From Burkholderiales bacterium (GTDB taxonomy: Bacteria > Pseudomonadota > Gammaproteobacteria > Burkholderiales > Nitrosomonadaceae), in the NCBI GenBank assembly GCA_015075225.1, contig JABTUQ010000002.1:367753-431752 (forward strand): a DNA stretch of 64,000 bases, given 5' to 3'. Positions 19,374 through 30,060 of this stretch are shown here, in pieces. The notes under the pieces are model-generated. The model did not search any database and was not told the DNA's origin. It saw only the letters and a list, made by a program, of their open reading frames with translations. A program made the position numbers and the translations under genes. How positions within the stretch are numbered: the first letter of the stretch is position 1; the number at the start of each line of letters is the position of its first letter.

Positions 19374-22300
19374 CACGAACGGCAAGCCAACAGGGTCCGC
19401 ACACCCAGTTGTTCAAGAACTGTTTTCGCTTCGATCAAATCGAGGTTGTCAGTGCATTCGTTAAATTTGGAGTACGCAGTATTCAAGATGCGTTTGGCAT
19501 CCTCCACTTTATTGAGTTTTTTCCAAAGCCTGGCCAGGCTCGTGGCGGCTCGAAGCTCGCCATTGTTGCATGCTGATTCTGTGCGATCTTCACGGCTGCA
19601 CAAACATTCTTCTGCTTCACGAACGGGTTGCCGGATTGCCCCAGCAGCAGTTCGCCTTTCAGTCGAAATAATTCTGCTTGCCAGAACAATGCTCCCTCGG
19701 TAACCGCAAGTTTCTGCGCTTCCTCAATCGCAGTCAGGCCTTCATCAATTTTATTCCTGCGTAAATAGATTTCCGCCAGCAACGCCAGGCTGGGCAAGTC
19801 GTGGATACGCGCCCTGGTGGCCCGGGTGGCGGAAAGCCCATCAATCAACTTGGCGATACCTTCCTCTTGCTCGGTATCAGCCAATGCCCAGTCTGCGAGG
19901 CGGTCGCCCGAAAATAATCCCAATTCAAACGAGTACTGTGTTGAAATCGCATTACCATTGGCGACCTGCGTTTTCCGCATTGCGGGCACTGGAATAAAAT
20001 CCAGGCGCGAAAAACAAGAGTAAAAACACGCGCAAACGGATGCTCCAGTGCTCGCCATACCCATCGTCTCCAGCGCCAGTGTTCCATTGATCGGACTCAC
20101 CCAGTATCCATATGAACGGGCCAGCAGAATCATGGTTATCCTGGATCCTGGCCGTAGAAGAAAGCCCGTGAATAATGTTGATTTGAATCATCCAGAGATT
20201 TCGCAGCGAGCAGCTGGGTTCTGGTTTCGTCAAACCGGCCAAGGTAGAAACAGGTCGCACCCAGCGCATGACGAGCTTCAATCAACAGCTCTGGATTTTG
20301 TTCCCGATGAGCCAGTGCAAGGAGTTCCTCAGCAAGACTATGCGCATTGGCGAGTTGCCCTCTGACCAGATGAAAGATCCATAATCCCCGAATGGCACTG
20401 AATTGATGCACGGGACTGCTGTTCTTTTGCAGCAGATCCTTCGCTCTTCGATAATTACGTTCCATTTCGTCGGATGCGTATCCTTTAACAGACAGCAACG
20501 GAACTCCCCGTGCAAGCAGGAGCTCAAGTTCCAGAACATTTCGCTCCGGATCTTGTGGCAGCTCCTTCAGCAGCTCCAGTGCCCGATTAAAATGATTGAG
20601 CGCTTCGATACTGGCTGATCGTTTCACATCGCGCCGGGCCGCACGGTGATAATACTCAACGGCCAGGCCAGCCAATCCCGCCTGTTCATAGTGATAAGCG
20701 AAGAGCTCCGGCTCCGTACTCACCTGATCAGGGAATTGCCTTTCCAAAGCTTTGGCAATGCGGGCATGAAGCGCACGCCGGGATTTTTTGGGCAGCATGT
20801 TATAGGCTGCTTCCTGAACCAGTGCATGTTTGAAATAATACGTTGCAAGAGGGATTTCACCCTCTTGAAGAACCAGTCCAGAAGCAACAAACAGGTCAAG
20901 CGCATTCTTCAACTCGCTGTCCGGCACTTCCATAATGGCCTGCAACAACCCGTAAGTGAATTCACGCCCTATTGCTGCGCCGGTTTGAACGATTTCCCGG
21001 GCTGCCCCCAACCGATCCACCCGCTCCATGAGCAGGGCTTGCAAACTGTCCGGGATAGGCAACTCTTTTAACGGATCCTTCAAGATAAATGAATCGTTTC
21101 TCTCGGTCAGCAATTCGGATCCAAGCACATTTTCTGTCAACGTTTCGATATAGAGCGGTATGCCATCGGCTTTGGCCAGAATCGCCTGCTGCACTTCAGG
21201 CGGAAGTATTTTCCCGCCCGCCATCATCGCAACGAGTTCAGCACTATGTCGGCGTGGAAGCCGGCAGAGTGTCAAAGATGTTACGTAACTGTATTCTGCC
21301 CATGCCGGCTTGAAGCCAGGCCGGGAAGTAATCAGCAACAACACGCGCATCTGCCGGATACGGCTGATAATGCGTGTTATGAGTTCCAGCGTGGTTGGAT
21401 CAAGCCAATGGGCATCTTCCACAATGAACAACTGGGGACGGTGATCAGCCAGCCTTTGCAGATGTTGCACAAGCGCATCCAGTGTCATGTCTTTGCGTTT
21501 TTCGGATGACACATTAAGGGATGGGTAGCGATGATCTCCCCGGATCGAAAGCAAATCTGCCAGCAGCGAAATAGTTTCCGGATTATCGATTCCGCTTTCG
21601 GCAGCCATGGCGTCGAGTTTGTTCAGTTGTGTTTCGGCACTATCCTGATTTGTGAATCCCGCTGTCTGCCGCAAAAAATTGATTGCCGGATAGAGCGCTG
21701 TATTCGTGTGATACGGTGAACATTGAAACTGAATCATCTGGTGCCGTTCATCTGCGAGATGGTCGCACAAACTACGGGCGATTCTCGATTTCCCGATGCC
21801 GGCCTCACCGTTTAAAAGCACGACCTGTCCTTCGCCGCCAACAGCCTCACGCCAGCGATCCAACAGGAGTGAAATCTCCTGCTCCCTGCCCACGAGTTTG
21901 CCTAACCGGTCGGATCGATAGGACTCAAACCGGCTGGCTGATGGTTTAATGCTCAGAACTTGCCATGCCTGGATAGGTGTGTCGAACCCTTTCAGCAAGG
22001 AAGCACCAAGATCCGAGAGTTCGAATTCATTTCCGACAAGCCGTTTTGTCGCCAGATCGATAATCAATTGACCAGGTTTGGCCAATGCCTGGAGGCGGGC
22101 GGCAAGATTCGGAGTTTCGCCGAATACCGATCGTTCTTTGGCAATATCCTGTCCGATGAGCTCACCGACTACGACAGTACCGGTGGCGATCCCGATTCGG
22201 GCAGCAATGCGCAGCTGCGGGTGGGAATCGTCCAGATTGAATGCTTTCACTGCATCCAGAATGGAGAGGCCGGCATGTACTGCCCGTTCCGCATCGTTTT

Positions 22301-22781
22301 CATGGGCATGTGGGTACCCGAAATAAGCCAGTATCCCGTCTCCCATATATTTTGCGACATAGCCATCGAGCTGGCCAATCACCTGGCTGCAGGCACCTAA
22401 AAACCGCCTGACCACATCCTGGAGGTCTTCGGGATCCAGTCGGCAGGATAGTGCTGTCGAATCTACAAGGTCGCAAAACATCACCGTTAATTGGCGACGT
22501 TCCGCTTGATTTCGTTCGAAGGGGGGCAATTGTTCTCCCGGAACAACACCTGTGGGCATGGATCCCGGATCTACAATTGTAGTGTTCTGTGACAATTGCG
22601 CGATTGCGCGCAAGAGTATTTTCCGATGCCCCAGCAGGATACCCAGCGCCTCCAGATCACCTTCATTCAGCTCGGGCAGAACATCCCAAGTGATCGCATT
22701 GTGCTCAAATAACTCGTGATATACACTGAGACCAAGGCTATCCAGCCACGCTGATACGCGATCATTCATCATGACAGCCAT
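19374..22781 (-). pseudogene. SAM-cyclase-AAA ATPase-TPR signalling protein, frame broken at 3' end
   Basis: The intact part (22781-20136, 881 residues) has a SAM-like domain (about residues 8-60, VSAWLDSLGLSVYHELF), a class III nucleotide cyclase domain (ERRQLTVMFCDLVDSTALS, YMGDGILAYFGYP, RIGIATGTVVVGE), an AAA ATPase with Walker A LLNGEAGIGKSRIA, and TPR-like helices. Beyond 20136 the protein clearly continues in other frames down to 19.4 kb (ISTQYSFELGLFSGD, LPSLALLAEIYLRRNKIDEG, TSLARLWKKLNKVEDAK, IEAKTVLEQLG), needing at least four frame changes. No stop codon is met before the last CRISPR repeat, so the 3' end is missing or has been replaced. Such proteins are predicted ATP/cAMP-linked regulators; the target is unknown. 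Sequencing error may explain some of the breaks. Confidence 0.8.
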
Positions 22782-22946
22782 TGGTAGCAGGTATCCGGCC
22801 GCTTTGTTATGAACACCGTTAAGCGCAGAGAGTTACTCATTACCGATTGTAATTCTTTAATTGATAATAGACCCATGATGAACAATGCTTCCATGAAAAC
22901 GGTTTCCAAAGGGTCTTTGACTCGAAAAATGGAACGTTGGTTACTA

Positions 22947-22967
22947 GTGTTTAATTGCGTTAATAAG
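22947..22967 (+). repeat. Left terminal inverted repeat of IS630 element
   Basis: Begins GTGTTTAATTGCGTTAAT. It matches the reverse complement of 24048-24068 at 18 of 21 positions. Confidence 0.85.
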
Positions 22968-22993
22968 GTTAATTATTATTTATACTAGGCATT

Positions 22994-24064
22994 ATGCCTA
23001 GAAAAGCGATAGAAATCACTCTTACGGAAGAGCAAAGAAACCATCTGGAGAAGATCGTGCGCAGCCATAGCGCGGAGCGCAGGATGGTTGAGCGAGCGGG
23101 GATCATTTTAGCCTGCGCTGCAGGCAAGCAGAACCAGACGGTTGCTGCAGAGTGTGAAACCACAGAATTTCGTGTCAGTAAATGGCGCAAACGGTATGCA
23201 AAGCATGGTATTGCCGGACTTAAAGATGAGCGACGACCCGGCAAACCTGAGGCATATGGAAAAGCATTCAGGGACAAACTGTTATCCAGGTTGGATAGCG
23301 AACCACCTCAAGGCCTGGCCAGATGGGATTGTCCAACTTTGGCAAAGCAACTGGGGTCAAGTACTCATGCAGTTTGGCGAGCATTAAAGAAAGAAGGGAT
23401 TTATCTGCATAGAGCACGTAGCTGGTGCATCAGTACTGATCCTGAGTTTGCAGAGAAATCGGCAAATATTATCGGGCTATATTTGAATCCGCCTCTTAAT
23501 GCGTTAGTTTTAAGTATTGATGAGAAACCCAGTATCCAGGCTTTGGAACGAGAAACCGGCTATATCGAAACGCGCGACCAAAAGCTTGTGCGTGCTTACA
23601 AAAGCACATACAAGCGTCATGGCACGCTCAATCTGTTTGCCGCATTAAATGTGGCCACGGGTCACATCAAAGCTCAAACCACTCAAACCAAAACACGAGA
23701 AGATTTTCAGAATTTTATGGATCTTGTAATACAGGATTTGCCTGAAAACAAAGAGGTGCACGTTATTTTAGATAACTACTGCACACATAAAAGGAATGAT
23801 GAGTGGCTGAACAGATATTCAGGCCGAGTACATTTTCACTTTACGCCCACTTCGGCAAGCTGGTTAAATCAAATTGAAATATGGTTCGGTATCTTATCCC
23901 GTAAGACATTAAAAGGAGCAAGCTTCAGTAATGTCACAGAATTAAAAGAAGCAATCGAAGCATTTATTACTCGTCACAACCAGAATGCTCAGCCATTTAA
24001 GTGGCGCCGTCCTGAAGTTAAAGGCAGTCAAATAAAAAATACAATAGCTAATTTACGCAATTAG
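22994..24064 (+). CDS. IS630-family transposase
   Basis: DDE transposase that cuts and pastes the element. The 356-residue protein has an N-terminal helix-turn-helix region (AECETTEFRVSKWRKRYAKHG, then the linker GLKDERRPGKP) and a DDE domain with LSIDEKPSIQAL (first Asp), VILDNYCTHK (second Asp) and SWLNQIEIWFG (Glu). The frame is intact with an ATG start and a stop lying inside the right terminal repeat, so the copy may still be active. Confidence 0.95.
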   Translation: MPRKAIEITLTEEQRNHLEKIVRSHSAERRMVERAGIILACAAGKQNQTVAAECETTEFRVSKWRKRYAKHGIAGLKDERRPGKPEAYGKAFRDKLLSRLDSEPPQGLARWDCPTLAKQLGSSTHAVWRALKKEGIYLHRARSWCISTDPEFAEKSANIIGLYLNPPLNALVLSIDEKPSIQALERETGYIETRDQKLVRAYKSTYKRHGTLNLFAALNVATGHIKAQTTQTKTREDFQNFMDLVIQDLPENKEVHVILDNYCTHKRNDEWLNRYSGRVHFHFTPTSASWLNQIEIWFGILSRKTLKGASFSNVTELKEAIEAFITRHNQNAQPFKWRRPEVKGSQIKNTIANLRN

Positions 24065-24068
24065 ACAC
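24048..24068 (-). repeat. Right terminal inverted repeat of IS630 element
   Basis: Read on the minus strand it begins GTGTCTAATTGCGTAAAT, matching the left end with three mismatches in 21 bases. Confidence 0.85.
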
Positions 24069-24188
24069 TAGGTGTGGTAATGATGATTATCGCCTACCTG
24101 GTCGAGAAGGTTGTATTACGTTCGATCAAGCGCAGTGACACAAAATTTTCGGCGCAGGACAACTCTGCATCGTAAACCGTTGTTATCT

Positions 24189-26291
24189 TCAACGTCCTCG
24201 CAGCAGATCAATAACCAGCCCAAGCGTCAGAAGACCTGCGACGATCCCGAATGCTATCGGCACCCACTCGGCAACAACTGTTGATGTAGTCGTGAGTCCA
24301 CTGGCCAGCACACTTGCCGCAGCAGTCAGGCCGAGCGCCAGCCGCCGCCCTGTGTGGCGCACAATATTCTCCAGTGAATTGGCCTTGAAATTCACTACAA
24401 GTTTTGGACCGCCCGGGCGAACACCGACAAGATTTTCGAGTGCTTCGATCACGCGCGAAGTCCGTACTTTCAATTTTTGCGATTGGTACATGAATGTTTT
24501 TGGATTGAGCGCAGTGCCAATACGTTTAGCCATCAAGCGCATCAGATATTTGCCCGCCACATCGTAAGGATCAAGCGCTGGATCAAGCTCGGCAGTTGCC
24601 AGCTGCACCTGCGCAAGCGCTTTGGTGGCGAGCGTAAGCGAAGCTGGCAAAGGCACCCTGTGCCTTAACGAGACTGTGCTCATTTCTTGTAGAAGTGGCC
24701 CGATCTGCATCTCAGCAAGCGAGGCAGCACGATATTTCGCCATCACCTCCCCGATCTCGCTCTGGAATCGGGCAACATCAAGATCATTGTTATTAATGGC
24801 ATCCGTCATCATCAATGTGACATCGGTGAGAAACCCGGCATCTTCCTGCCACAAAGCCATCAGCATTAACAAAAGATGCTCGCGAAGACCGGCTTCTACT
24901 GCGCCGACCATTCCGAAATCGAGAAAATAGATGCAATCCTTCCACCACATCAGGTTGCCCGGATGGGGATCGGCATGGAAGAAACCATCGACAATGATCT
25001 GTTTATAGTAGCTCTCCAACAGTTGGCGAGCAGCCTGAATACGCGCTTGGCCTACTGGTGCCTGCTTGATCGGAATGCCCTGGATTTCTTCCATCACCAA
25101 TAATCGGGACGTGGACAGATCCCAGTGTATTCCGGGTACTGCAAGGCGATCATAGTTTGCAAGCACTGCCCGCATCCGCTCGATATTATCGGCTTCCTGG
25201 CGGAAATCGAGTTCGCGATGAAGCGAGGTAGAAAGATGCTTGAACACATCCCCCATATTGATCACCTGATTGAGCGCAGGACGCTTCCCGACTTTCTCTG
25301 CAAATATCTCGAGCAGGGCAAGATCCTGTTCGATATCAGCACGGGCGGCAGGACGTTGAACCTTGACCACGACGCGATCCCCGGTTTCGAGTACTGCACG
25401 ATGAACCTGGGCAATCGTGCCGGCAGCGAGGGGGTTCGGATCAAGCGACTTGAATACATCCTCCCACGGAACGCCTAGTTCCTGTTCAAAGACCTCGACG
25501 ACCTCGCTCTCGGACATTGGTGGCACGCGGGACTGTAACAGAACAAGTTCCTCGATATATTCGGCTGGCAAGAGATCTGGGCGGGTCGACAATATTTGTC
25601 CCAGTTTCGAAAATATCGGGCCAAGCTCTTCCAGAGCGCCGCGCAAGCGTCTGGCCTGCTGGCGGCGGATGGATATATCCGGATCGCCGGATTGGCCAAA
25701 CAACTCTGTAAGGCCATGTTTCGCCATCACAGCCGCGATATGTGCAGCGCGTGCTGCCAATCGAGGTTCAAAAGACGGGGCTTCGCCTCTGGATAGGGGG
25801 GCTCGTACCGGATCTGATGCGCGCTCATCGGTAGAGTGCGCGGTATTTACAATAATCACGGTGCAGTGGGCACTGTGACTGATGCGGTTCGGTATGTTGC
25901 CGAGCAAAAATTTTTTCCGGCCGGCCATACCAAAATTGCCAACCACCAGAACATCAACTGCTTTCTGCTCAGCGGTACGGACGATTGCTGATGCCGGATC
26001 AGCATCAATGACGACCAAAGCATGGCCACGATCCCCGGCAACCCGCTGCGTAAAGTGCACCAGGTCATTGTTGGCGGCTCCAGCATTTGTTTGTTCGAAT
26101 TCGCCAAATTCCGTGGTGGATGGATACTTCGGCACTATCACCTGTATTACGAATAACTCTGCATCGTAACGATTTGCCAGTTCGGCAGCCCATTGAACAG
26201 TCCGGTCGGCGGTCTCGGAACGATCGGTGCCTACCATCACACGCCGTATGACATTACTTTCCAGAGAATTTTTCACAGATGTAATAACCAT
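24189..26291 (-). CDS. UspA domain fused to ABC1/AarF (UbiB-type) atypical kinase
   Basis: From the ATG at 26291 this is a 700-residue fusion. Residues about 15-150 form a universal-stress-protein domain (RRVMVGTDRSETADRTVQWA, VVGNFGMAGRKKFLLGNIPNRI, with the ATP-binding G-x2-G-x9-G pattern). The rest is an ABC1/UbiB kinase-like domain with FSKLGQILSTRPDLLP (KxGQ motif), GDRVVVKVQRP, FHADPHPGNLMW at about residue 440 and YFLDFGMVG. Two hydrophobic helices at the C-terminus (LALGLTAAASVLASGL and WVPIAFGIVAGLLTLGLVI) suggest membrane anchoring, as in UbiB. UbiB proteins support ubiquinone synthesis; whether this fusion does so is unknown. The frame is open to a TTG at 26357, which is an alternative start. 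Confidence 0.88.
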   Translation of the reverse strand: MVITSVKNSLESNVIRRVMVGTDRSETADRTVQWAAELANRYDAELFVIQVIVPKYPSTTEFGEFEQTNAGAANNDLVHFTQRVAGDRGHALVVIDADPASAIVRTAEQKAVDVLVVGNFGMAGRKKFLLGNIPNRISHSAHCTVIIVNTAHSTDERASDPVRAPLSRGEAPSFEPRLAARAAHIAAVMAKHGLTELFGQSGDPDISIRRQQARRLRGALEELGPIFSKLGQILSTRPDLLPAEYIEELVLLQSRVPPMSESEVVEVFEQELGVPWEDVFKSLDPNPLAAGTIAQVHRAVLETGDRVVVKVQRPAARADIEQDLALLEIFAEKVGKRPALNQVINMGDVFKHLSTSLHRELDFRQEADNIERMRAVLANYDRLAVPGIHWDLSTSRLLVMEEIQGIPIKQAPVGQARIQAARQLLESYYKQIIVDGFFHADPHPGNLMWWKDCIYFLDFGMVGAVEAGLREHLLLMLMALWQEDAGFLTDVTLMMTDAINNNDLDVARFQSEIGEVMAKYRAASLAEMQIGPLLQEMSTVSLRHRVPLPASLTLATKALAQVQLATAELDPALDPYDVAGKYLMRLMAKRIGTALNPKTFMYQSQKLKVRTSRVIEALENLVGVRPGGPKLVVNFKANSLENIVRHTGRRLALGLTAAASVLASGLTTTSTVVAEWVPIAFGIVAGLLTLGLVIDLLRGR

Positions 26292-26449
26292 AAATAAGAG
26301 CGATACCGTTATTGCAGGACGAGCTATTGTAGTTATATAAAAGGTGATTATGGCCAAAGAGCTTCTGAAAAACTATCCTCGTTGCCATTTCTGCGCTGGA
26401 AGCCGGCACAAAATGCTCATGATTAAGCTATAGCCTGGTAAGCAACCGG

Positions 26450-26475
26450 GTTGAAATTTGACGATTACGCCATAT
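26450..26475 (+). promoter_or_regulatory. Possible RpoH-type promoter of clpB
   Basis: GTTGAAA at 26450-26456, then 11 bp, then CGCCATAT at 26468-26475, about 37 bp before the clpB start. The -35 box is good and the -10 box is fair. clpB is a heat-shock gene in related bacteria, which supports the call. Confidence 0.45.
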
Positions 26476-26511
26476 AGTAGGGGCATTCCAACGCTTACTT
26501 CAGGAGATGAC

Positions 26512-29083
26512 ATGCGATTTGACAAATTCACCACCAAGTTTCAGCAAGCACTGGCCGATGCGCAAAGTATGGCGCTGGGGCAGGATCATCCCTATATCGA
26601 ACCGCAACATCTCCTGCTCGCGCTGATGCAACAGGAGGATGGCAGCATCAATTCGCTGTTGCAGCGTGCTGGCGTGAATATCCAGCCGCTGCGCCAGGCG
26701 TTGACGCAAAACCTGAAAACCCTGCCCAAGGTGGAAGGCACGGGCGGAGAAATCAATGTTTCCCGCGATCTGGCCAATCTGCTTAACCTGACTGACAAGG
26801 AAGCCCAGAAGCGGGGAGATCAGTACATTGCCTCGGAAATGTTCCTGCTGGCTGTGCTGGATGACAAGGGAGAAACCGGGCGATTACTGAAGCAATATGG
26901 CGCTGCACGCGCTGCGCTGGAACAGGCAATTGATTCTGTACGTGGTGGCGAGAAGGTAACTGATGCTGAAGCCGAGGGCAGTCGTGAGGCATTGAAGAAA
27001 TATACGCTGGATCTAACCGAGCGCGCACGTTCAGGCAAACTTGACCCGGTAATTGGCCGTGATGATGAAATCCGCCGGACGATTCAGGTACTGCAGCGGC
27101 GCACCAAAAACAATCCAGTACTGATTGGCGAACCGGGTGTCGGTAAAACTGCGATTGTGGAAGGGCTGGCACAACGGATTGTGAATGGCGAAGTGCCCGA
27201 AACACTGAAAAACAAGCGGGTGCTGTCGCTGGATATGGCCGCTTTGCTGGCGGGTGCCAAATACCGTGGTGAATTCGAGGAACGGTTGAAATCTGTGCTG
27301 AAAGAACTGGCGCAGGACGAAGGCCGTACTATCGTCTTCATCGACGAATTGCATACCATGGTGGGCGCAGGCAAGGCGGAAGGTGCAATGGATGCAGGCA
27401 ACATGCTCAAACCGGCGCTGGCGCGCGGGGATTACATTGTGTGGGTGCGACCACGCTGGATGAATACCGTAAATACGTGGAAAAGGATGCGGCACTGGAG
27501 CGCCGTTTCCAGAAAGTGCTGGTGGATGAACCCGGTGTGGAAGCCACGATTGCCATCCTGCGCGGCCTGCAGGAGAAATACGAGCTGCATCATGGCGTGG
27601 AAATCACCGATCCGGCTATCGTTGCAGCCGCCGAGCTCTCGCACCGTTACATTACTGACCGCTTCCTGCCGGACAAGGCCATTGATCTGATCGACGAAGC
27701 GGCGGCACGTATTCGCATGGAACGGGATTCCAAGCCGGAAGTCATGGACAAGCTCGATCGGCGTCTGATCCAGCTGAAAATCGAACGCAGAGCCGTCAAA
27801 AGAAAGGATGAAGCCTCGAAAAACGTCTGGCGTTGCTTGAAGAGAAATCGGCAACTGGAACGGAATACGCCGATCTGGATGAAATACTGAAAGCGGAAAA
27901 ATCCCGCGCGAAGGCTCACAGGAAATCAGGAAGAGCTCGATAAACTGCGGCGCGAGGAAGAGGCTGCGCGGCGCAGGGCGATCTTCACCGAGCCTCGGAG
28001 CTGTTGTACGGCCGTATTCCGCAGCTGGAGCACAGCTGGCGAACAACTGCATCACGATGAATCCGCTGAAAGCTGCGCAACCAAATTATTCCGCACCCAG
28101 GTGGGCGCCGAGGAAATTGCCGAGTGGTTTCATGCAACCGGCATTCCGGTTTCAAGATGATGCAGGGTGAACGCGAAAAACTGCTGTTCATGGAAGACAA
28201 GCTGCATGAGCGGGTCATTGGCCAGGATGAAGCCGTGCGGCTGGTTTCCGACGCGATCCGCCGTTCTCGTTCGGGTATGGCCGATCCCAATCGTCCATAT
28301 GGATCTTTCCTGTTCCTGGGGCCGACCGGGGTGGGCGAGAGACCGAAGACTATGCAAGGCGCTGGCAGGATTTCTGTTCGATTCGGAAGAGCATCTGATC
28401 CGGGTGGATATGTCCGAATTCATGGAGAAACATTCGGTTGCACCTGATTGGCGCCTCCCGGATATGTTGGCTATGAGGAAGGCGGTTACCTGACCGAACA
28501 GGTGCAGCGCAAACCCTACTCTGTCATTCTGCTCGACGAAGTGGAAAAAGCGCATCCGGATGTATTTAATGTTCTGCTGCAGGTGTTGGATGATGGACGG
28601 ATGACGGATGGTCAGGGGCGCACTGTGGATTTCAAGAACACGGTCATCGTCATGACTTCCAACCTTGGCTCGCAAATGATTCAGCAGATGAGCGGGGATG
28701 ATTACCAGGTCGTCAAGCTGGCGGTGATGGGTGAGGTTAAAACCTATTTCCGGCCGGAATTCATCAATCGTATCGATGAAGTGGTTGTATTCCATTCATT
28801 GGGCGAAGCGCACATCAAGTCGATTGCACAGATTCAGCTAGGCAATCTGGGTAAAAGACTGGCGCAAATGGAAATGAAACTGGTGGTATCAGAATCGGCG
28901 CTGGAAAAATTGGCCGAAGCCGGATTCGATCCGGTATTTGGTGCCCGGCCGCTGAAGCGTGCCATTCAGGCCCAGATCGAGAATCCGCTGGCGAAAGAGC
29001 TGCTGGAAGGCCACTTTGCCGCTGGAGATACTATTCTGGTGGAATACGACAACAACCGCATGATGTTTTCTGCACAGCGTTAA
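26512..29083 (+). pseudogene. clpB: Disaggregase ClpB, reading frame broken in the middle
   Basis: ClpB is a hexameric AAA+ chaperone that rescues aggregated proteins with DnaK. The N-terminal part ([19 protein letters not shown], first Walker [14 protein letters not shown]) is intact to about 27433, and the C-terminal part is intact from about 28460 ([20 protein letters not shown] to FSAQR). Between them about eight frame changes are needed, at about 27433, 27822, 27925, 27985, 28025, 28155, 28345 and 28450. They run through the middle coiled-coil region and the second Walker A, which reads [10 protein letters not shown] instead of the expected GPTGVGKTE. Conserved ClpB sequence is found in some frame throughout, so local sequence error is the simplest explanation. 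The start ATG at 26512 has CAGGAG upstream. Confidence 0.88.
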
Positions 29084-29171
29084 ACCACGCCATGGCGGCT
29101 TGTTGAAGTTGAATGAAGACGGGTTGTTTCGGGTAGAATAACGGCTGTTATTTTTAGACGGACAACATGCC

Positions 29172-30050
29172 ATGTTCAAAGGCAGCCTGGTAGCTATTGT
29201 CACACCCATGCTCGAAGACGGGGCGCTGGATCTGGACAGATTCTGCGCCCTGATTGATTTTCATATCGAACAGAAAACAGATGGTATCGTCGTGGTCGGC
29301 ACCACCGGAGAATCCCCCACCGTGGATTTCGATGAGCACCATCTGCTGATCCGTACCGCTGTCACCCATGCAGCCGGCCGTATTCCGATCATTGCCGGCA
29401 CAGGGGCCAATTCCACACGCGAAGCAATCGAACTGACGGTATTTTCAAAAAATGCCGGAGCCGATGCCTGTTTGTCCGTGGCACCCTACTACAACAAACC
29501 TACCCAGGAAGGGTTGTACCGGCATTTCAAAGCCATTGCCGAAGCCGTTGATATTCCGATGATTTTGTACAACGTTCCTGGGCGAACGGTTGCAGATATC
29601 GGCAACGATACCGCGTTACGATTGGCACAAATACCCGGTATCGTGGGAATCAAGGACGCAACCGGCAACATTGCACGGGGTTGTGATTTATTACAGCGTG
29701 TGCCCAATAATTTTGCTGTGTATAGCGGGGACGATGCCACTGCGCTGGCACTGCTGCTACTTGGAGGGCACGGGATTATCTCGGTTACCGCGAATGTCGC
29801 TCCCCGGCTGATGCACGAAATGTGTACCGCAGCCTTTGCTGGTGATCTGACCCGGGCACGGGAAATCAACACCCGCTTGTTCAAGCTGCACACCGATCTG
29901 TTTGTCGAGGCCAACCCGATTCCGGTTAAATGGGCCGTAGCTCGAATGGGGCTCATCAATGACAGCCTACGCCTGCCACTAACGGTTTTATCCGACCAAT
30001 ATCACGAGCAGGTCAAAAAAGCCATGCTCCAGGCTGACATCACGGTTTAA
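29172..30050 (+). CDS. dapA: 4-hydroxy-tetrahydrodipicolinate synthase
   Basis: Condenses pyruvate with aspartate semialdehyde, the first committed step to lysine and diaminopimelate. The 292-residue TIM-barrel protein has [10 protein letters not shown] at the N-terminus, [10 protein letters not shown], the conserved tyrosine in LYNVPGRT and the Schiff-base lysine in VGIKDATG. Length matches the family. bamC starts 10 bp downstream, the dapA-bamC order known from many proteobacteria, so the two are probably co-transcribed. Confidence 0.97.
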   Translation: MFKGSLVAIVTPMLEDGALDLDRFCALIDFHIEQKTDGIVVVGTTGESPTVDFDEHHLLIRTAVTHAAGRIPIIAGTGANSTREAIELTVFSKNAGADACLSVAPYYNKPTQEGLYRHFKAIAEAVDIPMILYNVPGRTVADIGNDTALRLAQIPGIVGIKDATGNIARGCDLLQRVPNNFAVYSGDDATALALLLLGGHGIISVTANVAPRLMHEMCTAAFAGDLTRAREINTRLFKLHTDLFVEANPIPVKWAVARMGLINDSLRLPLTVLSDQYHEQVKKAMLQADITV

Positions 30051-30060
30051 AGGTTCACCC

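Larger units (their letters stand above)
22945..24070 (+). mobile_element. IS630-family insertion sequence
   Basis: Element of about 1.12 kb bounded by TA on both sides (22945-22946 and 24069-24070), the target duplication typical of IS630/Tc1 elements. The ends carry inverted repeats and a single intact transposase gene fills the inside. It interrupts a small ORF, so its boundaries are supported both by the repeats and by the restored reading frame. Confidence 0.9.
22875..24175 (+). pseudogene. Small membrane-protein gene split by the IS630 element
   Basis: The left part (22875-22946, from an ATG-ATG pair) ends ...KMERWLL, and the right part (24071-24175) continues GVVMMIIAYLVEKVVL and stops at 24173-24175. 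Removing the IS with one copy of its TA target joins the two exactly in frame to a 58-residue protein with one hydrophobic helix (WLLGVVMMIIAYLV) followed by a basic and polar tail. The right part stops 13 bp before the end of the convergent kinase-fusion gene, as expected for a compact original gene. I do not recognise the family. An alternative start is the ATG at 22893. Confidence 0.6.

Noticed and set aside
17202-19600. Many ORFs on both strands across the CRISPR array, with repeating KHPHGRGED or LPHARGGVS peptides
   Set aside because: They are translations of the repeat unit with spacers between; the regular 61-bp period and lack of start signals show they are not genes.
22945-26357. 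The IS630 element, cyclase and kinase fusion as a new defence island next to CRISPR
   Set aside because: The domains are signalling- and quinone-type, and no nuclease, toxin or other known defence gene was seen; the closeness to CRISPR alone is not enough.
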